From JAUIAI01 sp041396585 (lineage in GTDB: Bacteria > Pseudomonadota > Gammaproteobacteria > Burkholderiales > Burkholderiaceae_E): DNA of 64,000 bases. Where the stretch lies: assembly GCA_041396585.1 (NCBI GenBank), contig JAWKYG010000002.1, forward strand, positions 355,568 to 419,567, read 5' to 3'. A model generated the notes under the pieces. The model had not been told where the DNA came from and made no database searches. It saw only the letters and a list, made by a program, of their open reading frames with translations. This document shows, one piece after another, positions 54,559 through 62,798 of the stretch; positions within the stretch are counted from its first letter, which is position 1; every line of letters starts with the position of its first letter. A program made the position numbers and the translations under genes.

Positions 54559-54939
54559 GTGGACACTATCGAGATGGCAGCGGTGCCGGCGCGATCGAAG
54601 CGTCGCCGGCATAGTGCCGAGTTCAAGGCCAGGGTCGTCGCCGAGTGTCTGCGCCCGGGAGTGTCACTTGCGGCGATCGCGCTGCGCAACGGTTTGAACG
54701 CGAACCTGCTGCGGCGCTGGGTGAACAAGGCCGAAGGTTCGATCGGTAGCGACGATGGTTCAGCCCGATTCGTGCCGGTGACGGTTGATCGCGGTTCGTC
54801 GGCCAAGCCCATAGTGGCGAACTCGCCAGCGAGCGAGATCCGCATCGAGATCGAGCGGGCTGGTACGCGGGTGGCGGTGAGTTGGCCGATGCAAGATGCG
54901 TCGAGCTGCGCGGCCTGGGTTCGAGAGCTGCTCAGGTGA
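54559..54939 (+). CDS. tnpA: IS66 accessory protein TnpA
   Basis: 126 aa. N-terminal helix-turn-helix RRRHSAEFKARVVAECL and LAAIALRNGLNANLLRRWV, then a basic tail ending in SSCAAWVRELLR. Binds IS ends or assists TnpC. Stop overlaps the tnpB start as GTGA. Confidence 0.92.
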   Translation: MDTIEMAAVPARSKRRRHSAEFKARVVAECLRPGVSLAAIALRNGLNANLLRRWVNKAEGSIGSDDGSARFVPVTVDRGSSAKPIVANSPASEIRIEIERAGTRVAVSWPMQDASSCAAWVRELLR

Positions 54940-55268
54940 TCCGCATTGACGCCCTGTGGCTGTGCGCCGCACCGACGGACATGCGTGCTGGCGCCGAGAC
55001 GCTGTTGGGCAAGGTAGTAGCGGTGTTTGGTCAGGCTAGGCCGCATCACGGGTATCTGTTTGCGAACCGTCGCGGGACGCGCATGAAGGTGCTGGTGCAC
55101 GACGGGATCGGCATCTGGTTGGCGGCGCGGCGCCTGTACCAGGGCAAGCTGCATTGGCCAACGGCGCCACCCACAACGGTGTTGCTGACGCGAGAGCAGT
55201 TCGACGCGCTCGCGCTCGGTCTGCCCTGGCAGCGATTGGGCGAAGCGGGCGTAATCCGGGTGCTCTGA
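54936..55268 (+). CDS. tnpB: IS66 accessory protein TnpB (IS66 Orf2)
   Basis: 110 aa from GTG 54936. Family signature: LWLCAAPTDMRAGAETLLG, ANRRGTRMKVLVHDGIGIWL in part, and RLYQGKLHWP. Function in transposition unclear but required in several IS66 elements. Not related to the IS605 TnpB nucleases. Confidence 0.94.
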   Translation: MIRIDALWLCAAPTDMRAGAETLLGKVVAVFGQARPHHGYLFANRRGTRMKVLVHDGIGIWLAARRLYQGKLHWPTAPPTTVLLTREQFDALALGLPWQRLGEAGVIRVL

Positions 55269-55310
55269 TTGCAGTAGGCATTGGCGGCGAGTTCTGCGAC
55301 ACTGGCGTTC

Positions 55311-56680
55311 ATGCTCGACGCCGCCCACCTCGAAGGCCTGAACGCAGAACAGTTGCGCGAAGTCGTGGGCACGCTGCTCGAGCAGGCGCGTGGCCACGAC
55401 GAGGCGGTGCAGCGTCGGGACGAAGAGATCCGGCGCAAGGATGCCGAGATCCGCTTGAAGGACGCCAAGATCGGTCAGCTCACGGCCGAGATGGCGTTGC
55501 TGCGGCGCTGGAAGTTCGGGCGCAGCAGTGAACGGCTCCAGGCCGACCAAGCGAAGCTGTTCGACGAAGAGTGCGACGCCGATGCGCAGGCAATCGAGAT
55601 GGAACTCGAGAAGCTGGCGCCAAGCACGAAGGGCGAGCCGCGCAACCAGCCCAAGCGCCAGAAGCTGCCCGAGCACCTGCCGCGCATCGAGATCCGGCAC
55701 GAACCCGAGAACGGGTCGTGCGGGTGTGGCTGCGAACTCAAGCGCATCGGCGAGGATGTGGCCGAGAAGCTGGACTACACGCCCGGCGTGTTCACGGTCG
55801 AGCGCCACATCCGGGGCAAGTGGGCGTGCCCCAAGTGCGAGCACATCGTGATGGCGCCAGTGCCGGCGCAGGTGATCGACAAGGGAATCCCGACGGCGGG
55901 GACGCTGGCCCAGGTGCTGATCGCCAAGTACGCCGATCACCTGCCCCTGTACCGGCAGGAAGCGATCTTCGCCCGCGCCGGGTTGGCGATTGCACGCTCG
56001 ACGCTCGCCCAATGGGTGGGGGCGTGCGGGGTGCAGTTGCAACCGCTGGCCGAAGCGCTGAAGGCGGTGATGCTGCAAAGCGGTGTTCTGCATGCCGACG
56101 AGACGCCGGTGGCCACCCTGGCGCCGGGCACGGGCAAGACGCACCGCTCGTACCTGTGGGCGTATGCGACCAGCCGCTTCGATCCGCTCAAGGCCGTACT
56201 CTACGAGTTTGCCCCGAGCCGCTCGGGCCAACATGCCAGGCAGTGGCTCGGCGACTGGCGCGGCACGCTGGTCGTCGACGAATTCCAGGGCTACAAGGCG
56301 CTGTTCGAGAAGGGCATAACCGAGGCCGGGTGCCTGGCCCACGCCCGACGCAAGTTCAATGACCTGCACGTGGCCAACCAGAGCCAGATCGCGGCCACGG
56401 CGCTGCGCTGGTTCCAGGCGATCTACCGGGTCGAGAGCGAGTTGGCCAAAGTCGACGCACACACTCGCAGCCGAACCCGACAACGCAAGTCCAGACGGCT
56501 GTTCGATCACTTCCATCGCTGGTTGATGGGCAGGCGCCGGCAAGTTCCGAACGGCACCGCCACGGCCAAGTCGATCGACTATAGCCTGCGGCGCTGGCAG
56601 GCGCTGACGCGCCATCTGGAGGACGCTTCGATCCCGATCGACAATAACTGGGTCGAGAACCAGATCCGGCCGTGGGCAAT
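55311..56680 (+). pseudogene. tnpC: IS66 transposase TnpC, 5' part (disrupted)
   Basis: Start ATG 55311 (MLDAAHLEGLNAEQL). N-terminal coiled coil with RRDEEIRRKDAEIRLKDAK, a Cys-rich zinc motif (GSCGCGCELK), then the DDE domain: SGVLHADETPVATL, GTLVVDEFQGYKALF, and the final-Glu block DNNWVENQIRPWA. After Trp-Ala the normal sequence stops at 56680 and continues at 59287. As written the frame adds MACP and stops at 56693. Confidence 0.9.
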
Positions 56681-56705
56681 GGCCTGCCCATAATGCCCCC
56701 CATTC

Positions 56706-58778
56706 TTAAGTGTCTGAAAACATTGAATCCTGTCTAAGGTCGCTCGTGCGACACGGGCGAGATGTGCGGGCGGCTGCGTCGATAATGCGTTGATTCTCGA
56801 GATCATGTGCCCGAATTTGGTAGGGTGCGCCTGGTACGACCTGCTCGGCCGACAGGATTCCATCGTGGATCAGGCGTCGGATGCGGTGATTGTTCACGCC
56901 AAGCTTGCGCGCTGCTTCGGACATGGTCAGCCACTGGCCATCCTTGTTGCCCGAGCGGTATGCGTGAATGCCGCGTAGCTTGCGCACCGAGCCCACTCGC
57001 TGCGCCGTCCAAGTCTTGCCCTGGCCAGTACGCAGGCCCATGCGGTTCAGGGCCGCGGCAATGTGCTCATCTGACCATTTGCCTGCCATGCTGCCGATGA
57101 CGGCAACGGCGTCCTCGCTCGTGATACAGCCGTGTTCGCCGGAGCGCGGTTTGCGTAGGCGCAACTCCGAATGTTGTCCTCCGTGCCAGTGAATGATCAT
57201 GATGATCTCGCGCTGATCATCGTCCACATCGACAATGATCTCGTTGATGAGCGTGCGCAGCATCTGCTGGCGGGCGCGCATAGTGACGCTTGGCGCATCC
57301 CAGGCGCCCTGAAGATCTTCGGACAGGCCCGTCAAGTCGGGTGATTCGGAGTGGGCGTGCGACTGTTCAAGCGAGTGCAGTTGTTGCTCGCAGGATTGAA
57401 CGCGCGCTAGTGCCGACTCCCAACTACTCTCGAGCTTGGCAGCGATCAGTCGGTTCTGCGGATCGCAAGCGGCATATCGGCGCTCGGCCAGTGTGGCCTC
57501 GTACTGCGCCTGCTGCAGCTCCAGCTCCCGAATGCGTCGTTGTTCGGCCTGTGCGTGCATGATTCTGTTCTCTGCCTCGATGGCAGCCTCCACAGCCAGC
57601 GGTTCGAGTGCGCGTAACAACTCACGTGCGACGGCTTCATCCGGGCGCCGCCCGCCCATCGTGAAGCATCGCGAACGCCCTAACTGCACTGTGGGTTGAT
57701 CGCAGCGATACACATGCTGTCGTTGGCCCCGCCCAGTGTAGGCGACCATCAATCGCCGTCCGCATCGTGCGCACGAGAGTAAACCGGCCAACAACGCCCG
57801 CCCACCTCGCCCGGACTTGGCGCCGCCCTTGCGGCCATAGGAGTTGATCACCAGTTGGCGCTGATTGCGCTCGAACTCAGCCCAGTCAATGTAGCCCTGG
57901 TGGTGGTCCTTGATCAACACCTCCCATTGCTCGAATGGCTTGCCGTGCTTGTAGCTCTTGCGGGCTCGCCCGTCGACGATGGTGGTTCGAGCCTCGCTCT
58001 TGCCGTAGGCGTACGCACCGGCATAGAACGGATTCTTGAGTACCGCAATCACGCAGCGATATCGGATGGGCGTCCAGTCGAAGCTGACCATGTTCTTGCC
58101 ATCCGATGGCCTAGGGAAATGAACGTTCTGCGCCACCAGCGACAGGAAGACCTGCCTTGCGCTCCCGAGTTGGCGGAATCGGGAGAAAACGGTTCGGATG
58201 ACCTCTTGCAGACGCGCATCAGGGTCCAAATCGAGCCCATACTCGCGGTGCCAGATGTAGCCAACCGGAACCGGAATACGCAACTCGCCGCGCCGGGCCT
58301 TGGCACGCAGCGCCTCGAACATGCGCGACTTGAGCACGCCCAACTCGAACTCGCTGATGGTCCCCTTCATGCCCAACAGGAGACGGTCGTTGGGTGCGCA
58401 CGGATTGTAGATGCCCTCGGCATCGATCACGCGTGCCTCGACCAAGCCACAAAGCTCGAGCAGATGATGCCAATCTCGGCCATTGCGGGCCAATCGAGAG
58501 GCATCCAGACACAGCACGGCGCCGACCTCACCGGCGCAGATCCATGCAACGAGTCTCTCGAACCCGGGACGCTGCACCGTGCCAGCTCCCGATCGCCCCA
58601 GATCGTCGTCGATCACTTCGATCTGTGCGAATCCATGACCACGCGCGACCTCGACCAGATCGTATTGGCGACGCTGGCTCTCGAGATTGGTGAGAACCTG
58701 GGTCTGGGTAGACTGGCGAACGTAGACGACCGCCTTGCGTCTCAAAACGGCTGCCGGAAGTTGTTCAGCGTTCGTCAT
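56706..58778 (-). CDS. Large serine recombinase
   Basis: 690 aa. Resolvase catalytic domain with nucleophile Ser in AVVYVRQSTQTQV, LGRSGAGTVQRPGFERL in part, and SRLARNGRDWHHLLELC in part; then the recombinase domain (AYGKSEARTTIVDGRAR region) and a zinc ribbon (LLSCARCGRRLMVAY to RCDQ). A coiled coil follows, and the C-terminus has a helix-turn-helix (TMSEAARKLGVNNHRIRRLI). Its position 25 bp inside the left junction and the 2-bp crossover fit a self-mobilising enzyme. Stop lies 25 bp from the left border. Confidence 0.93.
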   Translation of the reverse strand: MTNAEQLPAAVLRRKAVVYVRQSTQTQVLTNLESQRRQYDLVEVARGHGFAQIEVIDDDLGRSGAGTVQRPGFERLVAWICAGEVGAVLCLDASRLARNGRDWHHLLELCGLVEARVIDAEGIYNPCAPNDRLLLGMKGTISEFELGVLKSRMFEALRAKARRGELRIPVPVGYIWHREYGLDLDPDARLQEVIRTVFSRFRQLGSARQVFLSLVAQNVHFPRPSDGKNMVSFDWTPIRYRCVIAVLKNPFYAGAYAYGKSEARTTIVDGRARKSYKHGKPFEQWEVLIKDHHQGYIDWAEFERNQRQLVINSYGRKGGAKSGRGGRALLAGLLSCARCGRRLMVAYTGRGQRQHVYRCDQPTVQLGRSRCFTMGGRRPDEAVARELLRALEPLAVEAAIEAENRIMHAQAEQRRIRELELQQAQYEATLAERRYAACDPQNRLIAAKLESSWESALARVQSCEQQLHSLEQSHAHSESPDLTGLSEDLQGAWDAPSVTMRARQQMLRTLINEIIVDVDDDQREIIMIIHWHGGQHSELRLRKPRSGEHGCITSEDAVAVIGSMAGKWSDEHIAAALNRMGLRTGQGKTWTAQRVGSVRKLRGIHAYRSGNKDGQWLTMSEAARKLGVNNHRIRRLIHDGILSAEQVVPGAPYQIRAHDLENQRIIDAAARTSRPCRTSDLRQDSMFSDT

Positions 58779-58968
58779 TGTGCCCCCCGGCGCGAACGTT
58801 TGCGGCTTGAAGCAGGATCTTGGCCAGGGCTCGAATTGCGCTCTCGCGCTGCTTGCTCCCGATTCCGATCAAGGCGGGTACGTCCATCGCGAGTGTCAGT
58901 TGACGATGGCGTGGCTGGGTCGAAGGTAGATTGCCCGCCGGTCTGCCGCGCTGGTGCATGTTCTTCAT
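58765..58968 (-). CDS. Small protein B of the serine-recombinase unit
   Basis: 67 aa from ATG 58968 (a GTG at 59001 gives 78 aa). Core: RHRQLTLAMDVPALIGIGSK and SAIRALAKILLQAANVRAG. Overlaps the recombinase start by 14 bases. Similar small proteins lie upstream of related recombinases as far as I recall. Function unknown. Confidence 0.65.
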   Translation of the reverse strand: MKNMHQRGRPAGNLPSTQPRHRQLTLAMDVPALIGIGSKQRESAIRALAKILLQAANVRAGGHNDER

Positions 58969-59284
58969 CGCTTCGCTCTCGGTCGTGGTTCTGAAGACCA
59001 CGAGAGCTTGAGCGCAAACCGTGTTCGCTCAGAAATCGATGTAGATCACCAAGCGCCGCGAGCGATGCCTGCGCAGCGCCTAGTTCCATGCCTGCACATG
59101 AGCCAGCGTCGAGCATCCAACTCGGCACTGTGATCACAACACCGGGCTCTACCTCAAGGTGAGAGACTTCGCCGTGGGCCCTGCGTTCGCTGTACTGGCA
59201 CGTCAAGCGGCGCCCATATAGCGCATGCCACCGATAGAAGACCTCGACAACCTGGCCGACGCCGGCAGAATGACCCCGAAATTG
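58775..59284 (-). CDS. Small protein A of the serine-recombinase unit (start unclear)
   Basis: Coherent protein sequence runs from near the right border: GQVVEVFYRWHALYGRRL, TCQYSERRAHGEVSHLEVEP in part, GVVITVPSWMLDAGSCAGME in part, LAALGDLHRFLSEHGLRSSS. The only in-frame start codon is TTG 59206, in the middle of this conserved part, and the frame is open to the junction, so the native start is lost, non-standard, or hidden by an indel. The last 60 residues overlap gene B in another frame and may not be authentic. Function unknown. Confidence 0.55.
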   Translation of the reverse strand, partial: QFRGHSAGVGQVVEVFYRWHALYGRRLTCQYSERRAHGEVSHLEVEPGVVITVPSWMLDAGSCAGMELGAAQASLAALGDLHRFLSEHGLRSSSRGLQNHDRERSDEEHAPARQTGGQSTFDPATPSSTDTRDGRTRLDRNREQAARERNSSPGQDPASSRKRSRRGAQ

Positions 59285-59286
59285 CG

Positions 59287-59496
59287 ATCGGGCGATCGAA
59301 CTGGTTGTTCGCCGGCTCGCAGCGCGCGGGCACCCGGGCGGCGACGATCATGAGCCTGATCCAGTCGGCGAAGATGAACGGGCACGATCCGTACGTTTAC
59401 CTGCGTGATGTGCTCGAGCGCTTACCCGCGCATCCGGCCAGCCGAGTCGACGAACTCCTGCCGCATCGTTGGGCGCCGGAAAACGCTGCTACCTGA
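59287..59496 (+). pseudogene. tnpC: IS66 transposase TnpC, 3' part (disrupted)
   Basis: Resumes the tnpC frame with IGRSNWLFAGSQRAGTRAA in part, IMSLIQSAKMNGHDPY, VYLRDVLERLPAHP and the terminal LLPHRWAPENAAT, the standard IS66 C-terminus (DDE_Tnp_IS66_C). The stop lies 16 bp before the right inverted repeat. Confidence 0.9.
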
Positions 59497-59512
59497 GCAG
59501 TGCGCTGGCGGC

Positions 59513-59538
59513 AAGATGGGTTCGCCGGACGCATACGG
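59513..59538 (-). repeat. IS66 right inverted repeat
   Basis: Begins AAGATGGGTTCG and ends GCATACGG, 16 bp after the tnpC stop. Perfect 26-bp match to the left repeat in inverse orientation. Confidence 0.9.
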
Positions 59539-59625
59539 CCAGGCTTACGAAGCGCCGATCGACTGTTTGGTCATCAGTTATGAGCCCTCGCAAACTCTGG
59601 AAGGTGAATCGTTAGTTTGTCGAGA

Positions 59626-60672
59626 TCAGACGAATCGCGGATCTCGCCTCTCGTAGGTCGCACCGGGCCTGGTCAGAATGCACCACGCAACTCGTGCGAT
59701 CTTGTTTGCAAGTGCGACGGTGACTTGGTTCGGATGCAACCGTGCTCCGAGGGAGTCCAGCCATGCGCCGAGCCTGTCTCGGTTCCGATCAAGATGAATG
59801 ACACATGTTCGAGCGCCGTGGATCAACAGTCTGCGAATGTACGGGTTGCCACGCTTACTGATGCCGAGGAGCTTGGATTTGCCACCGGTCGAATATTGTG
59901 CAGGTACGAGACCAAGCCACGCCGCCATGTCTCGTGCCTTCTTGAACTGCTTCCCGTCGCCAACCGCTGCAACGAGTGCCGTTGCCCCGAGGCAACCGAC
60001 GCCAGGAATGGTCATCAGCCGACGAATCTGGTCATCTCGGGCACCAAGCGCCTTGATCTCGTTCGTCACAAGAGCAATCCGTTCCTCCATCGCACTGAGA
60101 TCGGCTCGCATGTCGGCAAGAATTCGACGCATTGCCGGGGTGAGATCGTTGGATTCGTCGCCGAGGATTGTTGGCAGGTTTGCCTTGAATGCTCCCGCGC
60201 CGTTGCGCACTGGAATGCCGTACTCGAGCAAGAACGCGCGCATCTGACTGATCAAGCGCGTGCGGCCGTATACGAGCTGGTCGCGAACTCGATGCAGTGC
60301 CTGCATGTCAATCTGGTCGGTTCGGCGAACCTTCACGAAACGCATCGTCGGACGTCGGACCGCTTCCGCGATTGCCTCTGCGTCCACGTTGTCGTTCTTG
60401 TTCGACTTTACGTATGGCTTGACGAATTGCGCGGGCAAGATTCGTACTTCGTGCCCAAGGGCAATAAGCTTCCTCGCCAGCCACTGCGAACCAGGGCAAG
60501 CCTCCATCCCGATCAAGGCTTTTGGTGCGTTCGCAAAGAATTCGAAGATCGTTGTGCGGCTGAACTTCGCGCGTTGTATCGGCCGACCGTCTGCATCAGT
60601 TCCAACGACGTGATAGACGGTCTTGCCGATGTCGATTCCATACGTACTGGCATTTCGTGGGTGAGTTCTCAT
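59626..60672 (-). CDS. IS110-family transposase
   Basis: 348 aa from ATG 60672. RuvC-like DEDD domain: YGIDIGKTVYHVVGTD, ALIGMEACPGSQ, NKNDNVDAEAIAEAV. C-terminal Tnp_IS116 domain: IPGVGCLGATALVAAVGD, DMAAWLGLVPAQYSTGGKSK in part, GISKRGNPYIRRLL with the catalytic Ser. IS110 elements use a bridge RNA from a non-coding end. Only 87 bp remain 3' of the gene before IS66 and about 30-50 bp 5' before the IS3 remnant, so the guide-RNA region may be short or lost. Element ends not determined. Confidence 0.92.
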   Translation of the reverse strand: MRTHPRNASTYGIDIGKTVYHVVGTDADGRPIQRAKFSRTTIFEFFANAPKALIGMEACPGSQWLARKLIALGHEVRILPAQFVKPYVKSNKNDNVDAEAIAEAVRRPTMRFVKVRRTDQIDMQALHRVRDQLVYGRTRLISQMRAFLLEYGIPVRNGAGAFKANLPTILGDESNDLTPAMRRILADMRADLSAMEERIALVTNEIKALGARDDQIRRLMTIPGVGCLGATALVAAVGDGKQFKKARDMAAWLGLVPAQYSTGGKSKLLGISKRGNPYIRRLLIHGARTCVIHLDRNRDRLGAWLDSLGARLHPNQVTVALANKIARVAWCILTRPGATYERRDPRFV

Positions 60673-60728
60673 GACTGATCTCCTTCTCGCAGGTACAGGT
60701 AGTGTGCCCCCGGTGGGAGGGGCGGACC

Positions 60729-61598
60729 ATGCCATTAGTGGTAGGCCCGCAGGCACGTCGCGAACAGATTGCGTTTCTGAACGAACGCGGTCTGTCCAAG
60801 CGACGCGCCTGCGGGCTGATCGGCGTGGCCCGCTCGAGCTTGTCCTACAAGCGCCGGATGCCGGCCAAAGATGCTCCTGCGGTCTCGGCAATGAAGAAGT
60901 TCTCCGAGCAGTATCCACGATACGGGTATCGTCGGATCCGGATCTTCTTGCGTCGAGAAGGCCACGAGATGAGCGCTGGCCGCGCCGAACGCCTGTGGCG
61001 ATCGAATGGCTTGCAGTTGCCGAAAAAGCGCCGCAGAAAGCGCGTGGCGCGGTCACGGCCACGGCCTCTGTCGCCCAGAGCCCCGAACCATGTTTGGGCC
61101 TACGACTTCGTGTTCGATGCCTGCGCCAACGGCCAGCAGATCAAATGCCTGACCATCATGGACGAGTTCACTCGCGAATGTCTGGCCATCGACGTCGCTG
61201 GATCGATTCGATCCAAACGGGTGATCGACATCCTGGCCAGGCTGATCAGCTTGCATGGAGCGCCCAGCTACATTCGTTCGGACAACGGCCCCGAGTTCGT
61301 CAGTACGGCCATCCTCGATTGGCTGCAAAAGAGCGGCATCGATACGGCGCTGATCGAGCCCGGAAAACCCTGGCAGAACGGCACCAACGAATCGTTCAAC
61401 GGCCGGTTCAGGGACGAATGCCTGAACCTCGAATGGTTCCGTACACGACGCGAGGCCAAGGCCGTCATCGAGACCTGGCGTCAGCACTACAACGCGGTGC
61501 GTCCGCACCAGAGCCTGGAGAACTTGACGCCCCTGGAGTTCAAGCAGCAGCATCACCAATCACCAAGTTATCCACAACGAGCCTCTCCTCAGGAATGA
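60729..61598 (+). CDS. IS3-family transposase OrfB (element truncated 5')
   Basis: 289 aa. HTH_21 start (REQIAFLNERGLSKRRACGL), then the rve integrase core: HVWAYDFVFDACANGQQIKC in part (first Asp), YIRSDNGPEFVS (second Asp), NGTNESFNGRFRDECLN (Glu), and the VRPHQSLENLTP tail. OrfA, which is needed for the usual frameshift fusion, is absent; the IS110 transposase begins 30 bp upstream. Probably not functional alone. TACAGGTAGT occurs on both sides (60694-60703 and 61627-61636). Confidence 0.9.
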   Translation: MPLVVGPQARREQIAFLNERGLSKRRACGLIGVARSSLSYKRRMPAKDAPAVSAMKKFSEQYPRYGYRRIRIFLRREGHEMSAGRAERLWRSNGLQLPKKRRRKRVARSRPRPLSPRAPNHVWAYDFVFDACANGQQIKCLTIMDEFTRECLAIDVAGSIRSKRVIDILARLISLHGAPSYIRSDNGPEFVSTAILDWLQKSGIDTALIEPGKPWQNGTNESFNGRFRDECLNLEWFRTRREAKAVIETWRQHYNAVRPHQSLENLTPLEFKQQHHQSPSYPQRASPQE

Positions 61599-61763
61599 AT
61601 GGCTCGAAAAAGCTAAGGCAGGTCAATACAGGTAGTCCGCATCGAATAGCGGTGTGATCCGCCAGTTCGGCTGATTGCATTTGACTCGCTCACACCTAGG
61701 AATTTCTGGTATCGTCCAGTTGCAAATGAACTGGAAACTGCATGATCGAGATAGGAAAGCATA

Positions 61764-62111
61764 ATGGACAACGTACCGGGGTACTTTCTCGATCCTAGAA
61801 CAAGGAAGCTTTGCCCGCATTGCGGCGATGGCTTGGTCGCTCAACATAACGACTTAAAGCGTCGAGCGATGGCTGCGGCGGGGGAAATACTATTCCCTCC
61901 GCGACTAATATGGAACGCGCTAAAGCCCCTGTTTCACAACGCGAGTGGGGCGAAAACTTTACGACATGAGTACCGATGTGAAGTATGCTCAGGAGCGGCG
62001 CTTGAGTGTCCGAGTTGCTTGCGCTTCTTTGCGCTGAGCCAGCCTCCTGCGCACACGGGTATGTATGCCTGCAAGTACTGTGGGACGAAAGTCGTTTTCC
62101 GACTGGATTAG
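61764..62111 (+). CDS. Small protein with two pairs of zinc-ribbon motifs, unknown function
   Basis: 115 aa with ATAGGA upstream of ATG 61764. Cys pairs: LCPHCGDG, RCEVCSG, ECPSCLRFF and ACKYCGTK, enough for two zinc ribbons. A hydrophobic stretch lies between pairs one and two. AT-richer than the core chromosome. I do not recognise a family. The neighbour gene 40 bp downstream is also a zinc-ribbon protein. Confidence 0.65.
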   Translation: MDNVPGYFLDPRTRKLCPHCGDGLVAQHNDLKRRAMAAAGEILFPPRLIWNALKPLFHNASGAKTLRHEYRCEVCSGAALECPSCLRFFALSQPPAHTGMYACKYCGTKVVFRLD

Positions 62112-62151
62112 GTGTCTCAATGTTTTAGATGGGGAAAATTAGGAGGCCGAT

Positions 62152-62370
62152 GTGGGAATCAGGTGCGCAGCGTGTTATGGGCGGTCAGGCAAAGAAGTCC
62201 AAATGGTGAGCCAAGTTAAGACAATTTCCAGGGAAAGCTTCGTTTGCCCCGAGTGCGGGAACCGAGTCACAAAGATGTCTCGCATCGCTGAAGCCGGGAT
62301 GGTAGGCGGCATAATTGCGATGGTGGCGGCACTGTTTGGGGCTGATGACGTAAATCCTCCGAACGCGTAA
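62152..62370 (+). CDS. Small zinc-ribbon protein with one membrane helix, unknown function
   Basis: 72 aa from GTG 62152, or 55 aa from ATG 62203. The shorter form has SFVCPECGNRVTKMSRIAEA then MVGGIIAMVAALFG, a probable membrane segment or Gly-zipper-like helix. The longer form adds another CAAC pair. Probably co-transcribed with the preceding zinc-ribbon gene. Confidence 0.5.
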   Translation: MGIRCAACYGRSGKEVQMVSQVKTISRESFVCPECGNRVTKMSRIAEAGMVGGIIAMVAALFGADDVNPPNA

Positions 62371-62441
62371 CGAGTACGCAGCTCAATGAGCTTCCGCGCA
62401 TCAGCGACCGGCTAGGGCTTCGATCGCATTGGTCTCGCAGA

Positions 62442-62798
62442 CTACTTTAGACGACGCGACACGTAGTTCGCCAGTGCGCCAGTCGTGATGACCGACGCGA
62501 GGATTGTCTCGATCTTCTCGATTTGCTCTGGACTCAGCCAATGATACCCCTTGGGGCCGAATAGGTGGAGCGCATATATCACTGCACCGCCGATGAAGAA
62601 GATGATCCCGAACACAAGGAGCGCGAGAATACCGTAGTGGAGCCAGTCACGGAATCTTTGGTCGCGTGTATGCTCCTTTCGCTTCCCATCAGCCTCAATG
62701 TCGCCGCCAGAGTTGATGAGCATCGCCTCTTTCTTGGCGAGCGCATCACCTTCGCCCAAATCATCAGGCTCAAACGCGGAATCGATATCGTCGGTCAC
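62442..62798 (-). CDS. Membrane protein paired with the Panacea gene; putative toxin PanT
   Basis: 118 aa. An acidic, charged N-terminal half (to about 50), then a strong transmembrane helix YGILALLVFGIIFFIGGAVI, GPKGYHWLSPEQIEKIETIL, and a shorter hydrophobic stretch ASVITTGALANYV before a basic end. Start overlaps the Panacea gene stop by 4 bases (ATGA). Panacea (DUF4065) antitoxins are known to neutralise many unrelated toxins, including membrane proteins, so this is the likely toxin. It may be an unrelated ICE protein. Confidence 0.6.
   Translation of the reverse strand: MTDDIDSAFEPDDLGEGDALAKKEAMLINSGGDIEADGKRKEHTRDQRFRDWLHYGILALLVFGIIFFIGGAVIYALHLFGPKGYHWLSPEQIEKIETILASVITTGALANYVSRRLK

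Larger units (their letters stand above)
56681..59288 (-). mobile_element. 2.6-kb large-serine-recombinase mobile unit inside tnpC
   Basis: The unit contains only a recombinase gene and two small upstream genes, all on the minus strand. Its borders are exact because the host gene is known: ...TGG GCA AT at 56673-56680 joins ATC GGG CGA TCG AAC at 59287-59301. AT is present at both junctions (56679-56680 and 59287-59288), as expected for the 2-bp crossover of a serine recombinase, and there is no longer target duplication. Confidence 0.85.
54480..59538 (+). mobile_element. IS66-family insertion sequence, interrupted by a serine-recombinase unit
   Basis: Three-gene IS66 organisation (tnpA, tnpB, tnpC), bounded by perfect 26-bp inverted repeats at 54480-54505 and 59513-59538. 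Removing the 2608-bp insert at 56681-59288 leaves an IS of about 2.45 kb with an intact tnpC. The right side outside the repeat reads CCAGGCTTAC (IS66 ends usually begin GTAAG), while the left does not, so the left tip may be altered. I found no clear 8-bp target duplication. Confidence 0.85.

Noticed and set aside
54309..56615. 768-codon minus-strand frame across IS66
   Set aside because: Antisense to tnpA, tnpB and tnpC, each of which matches its IS66 family well.
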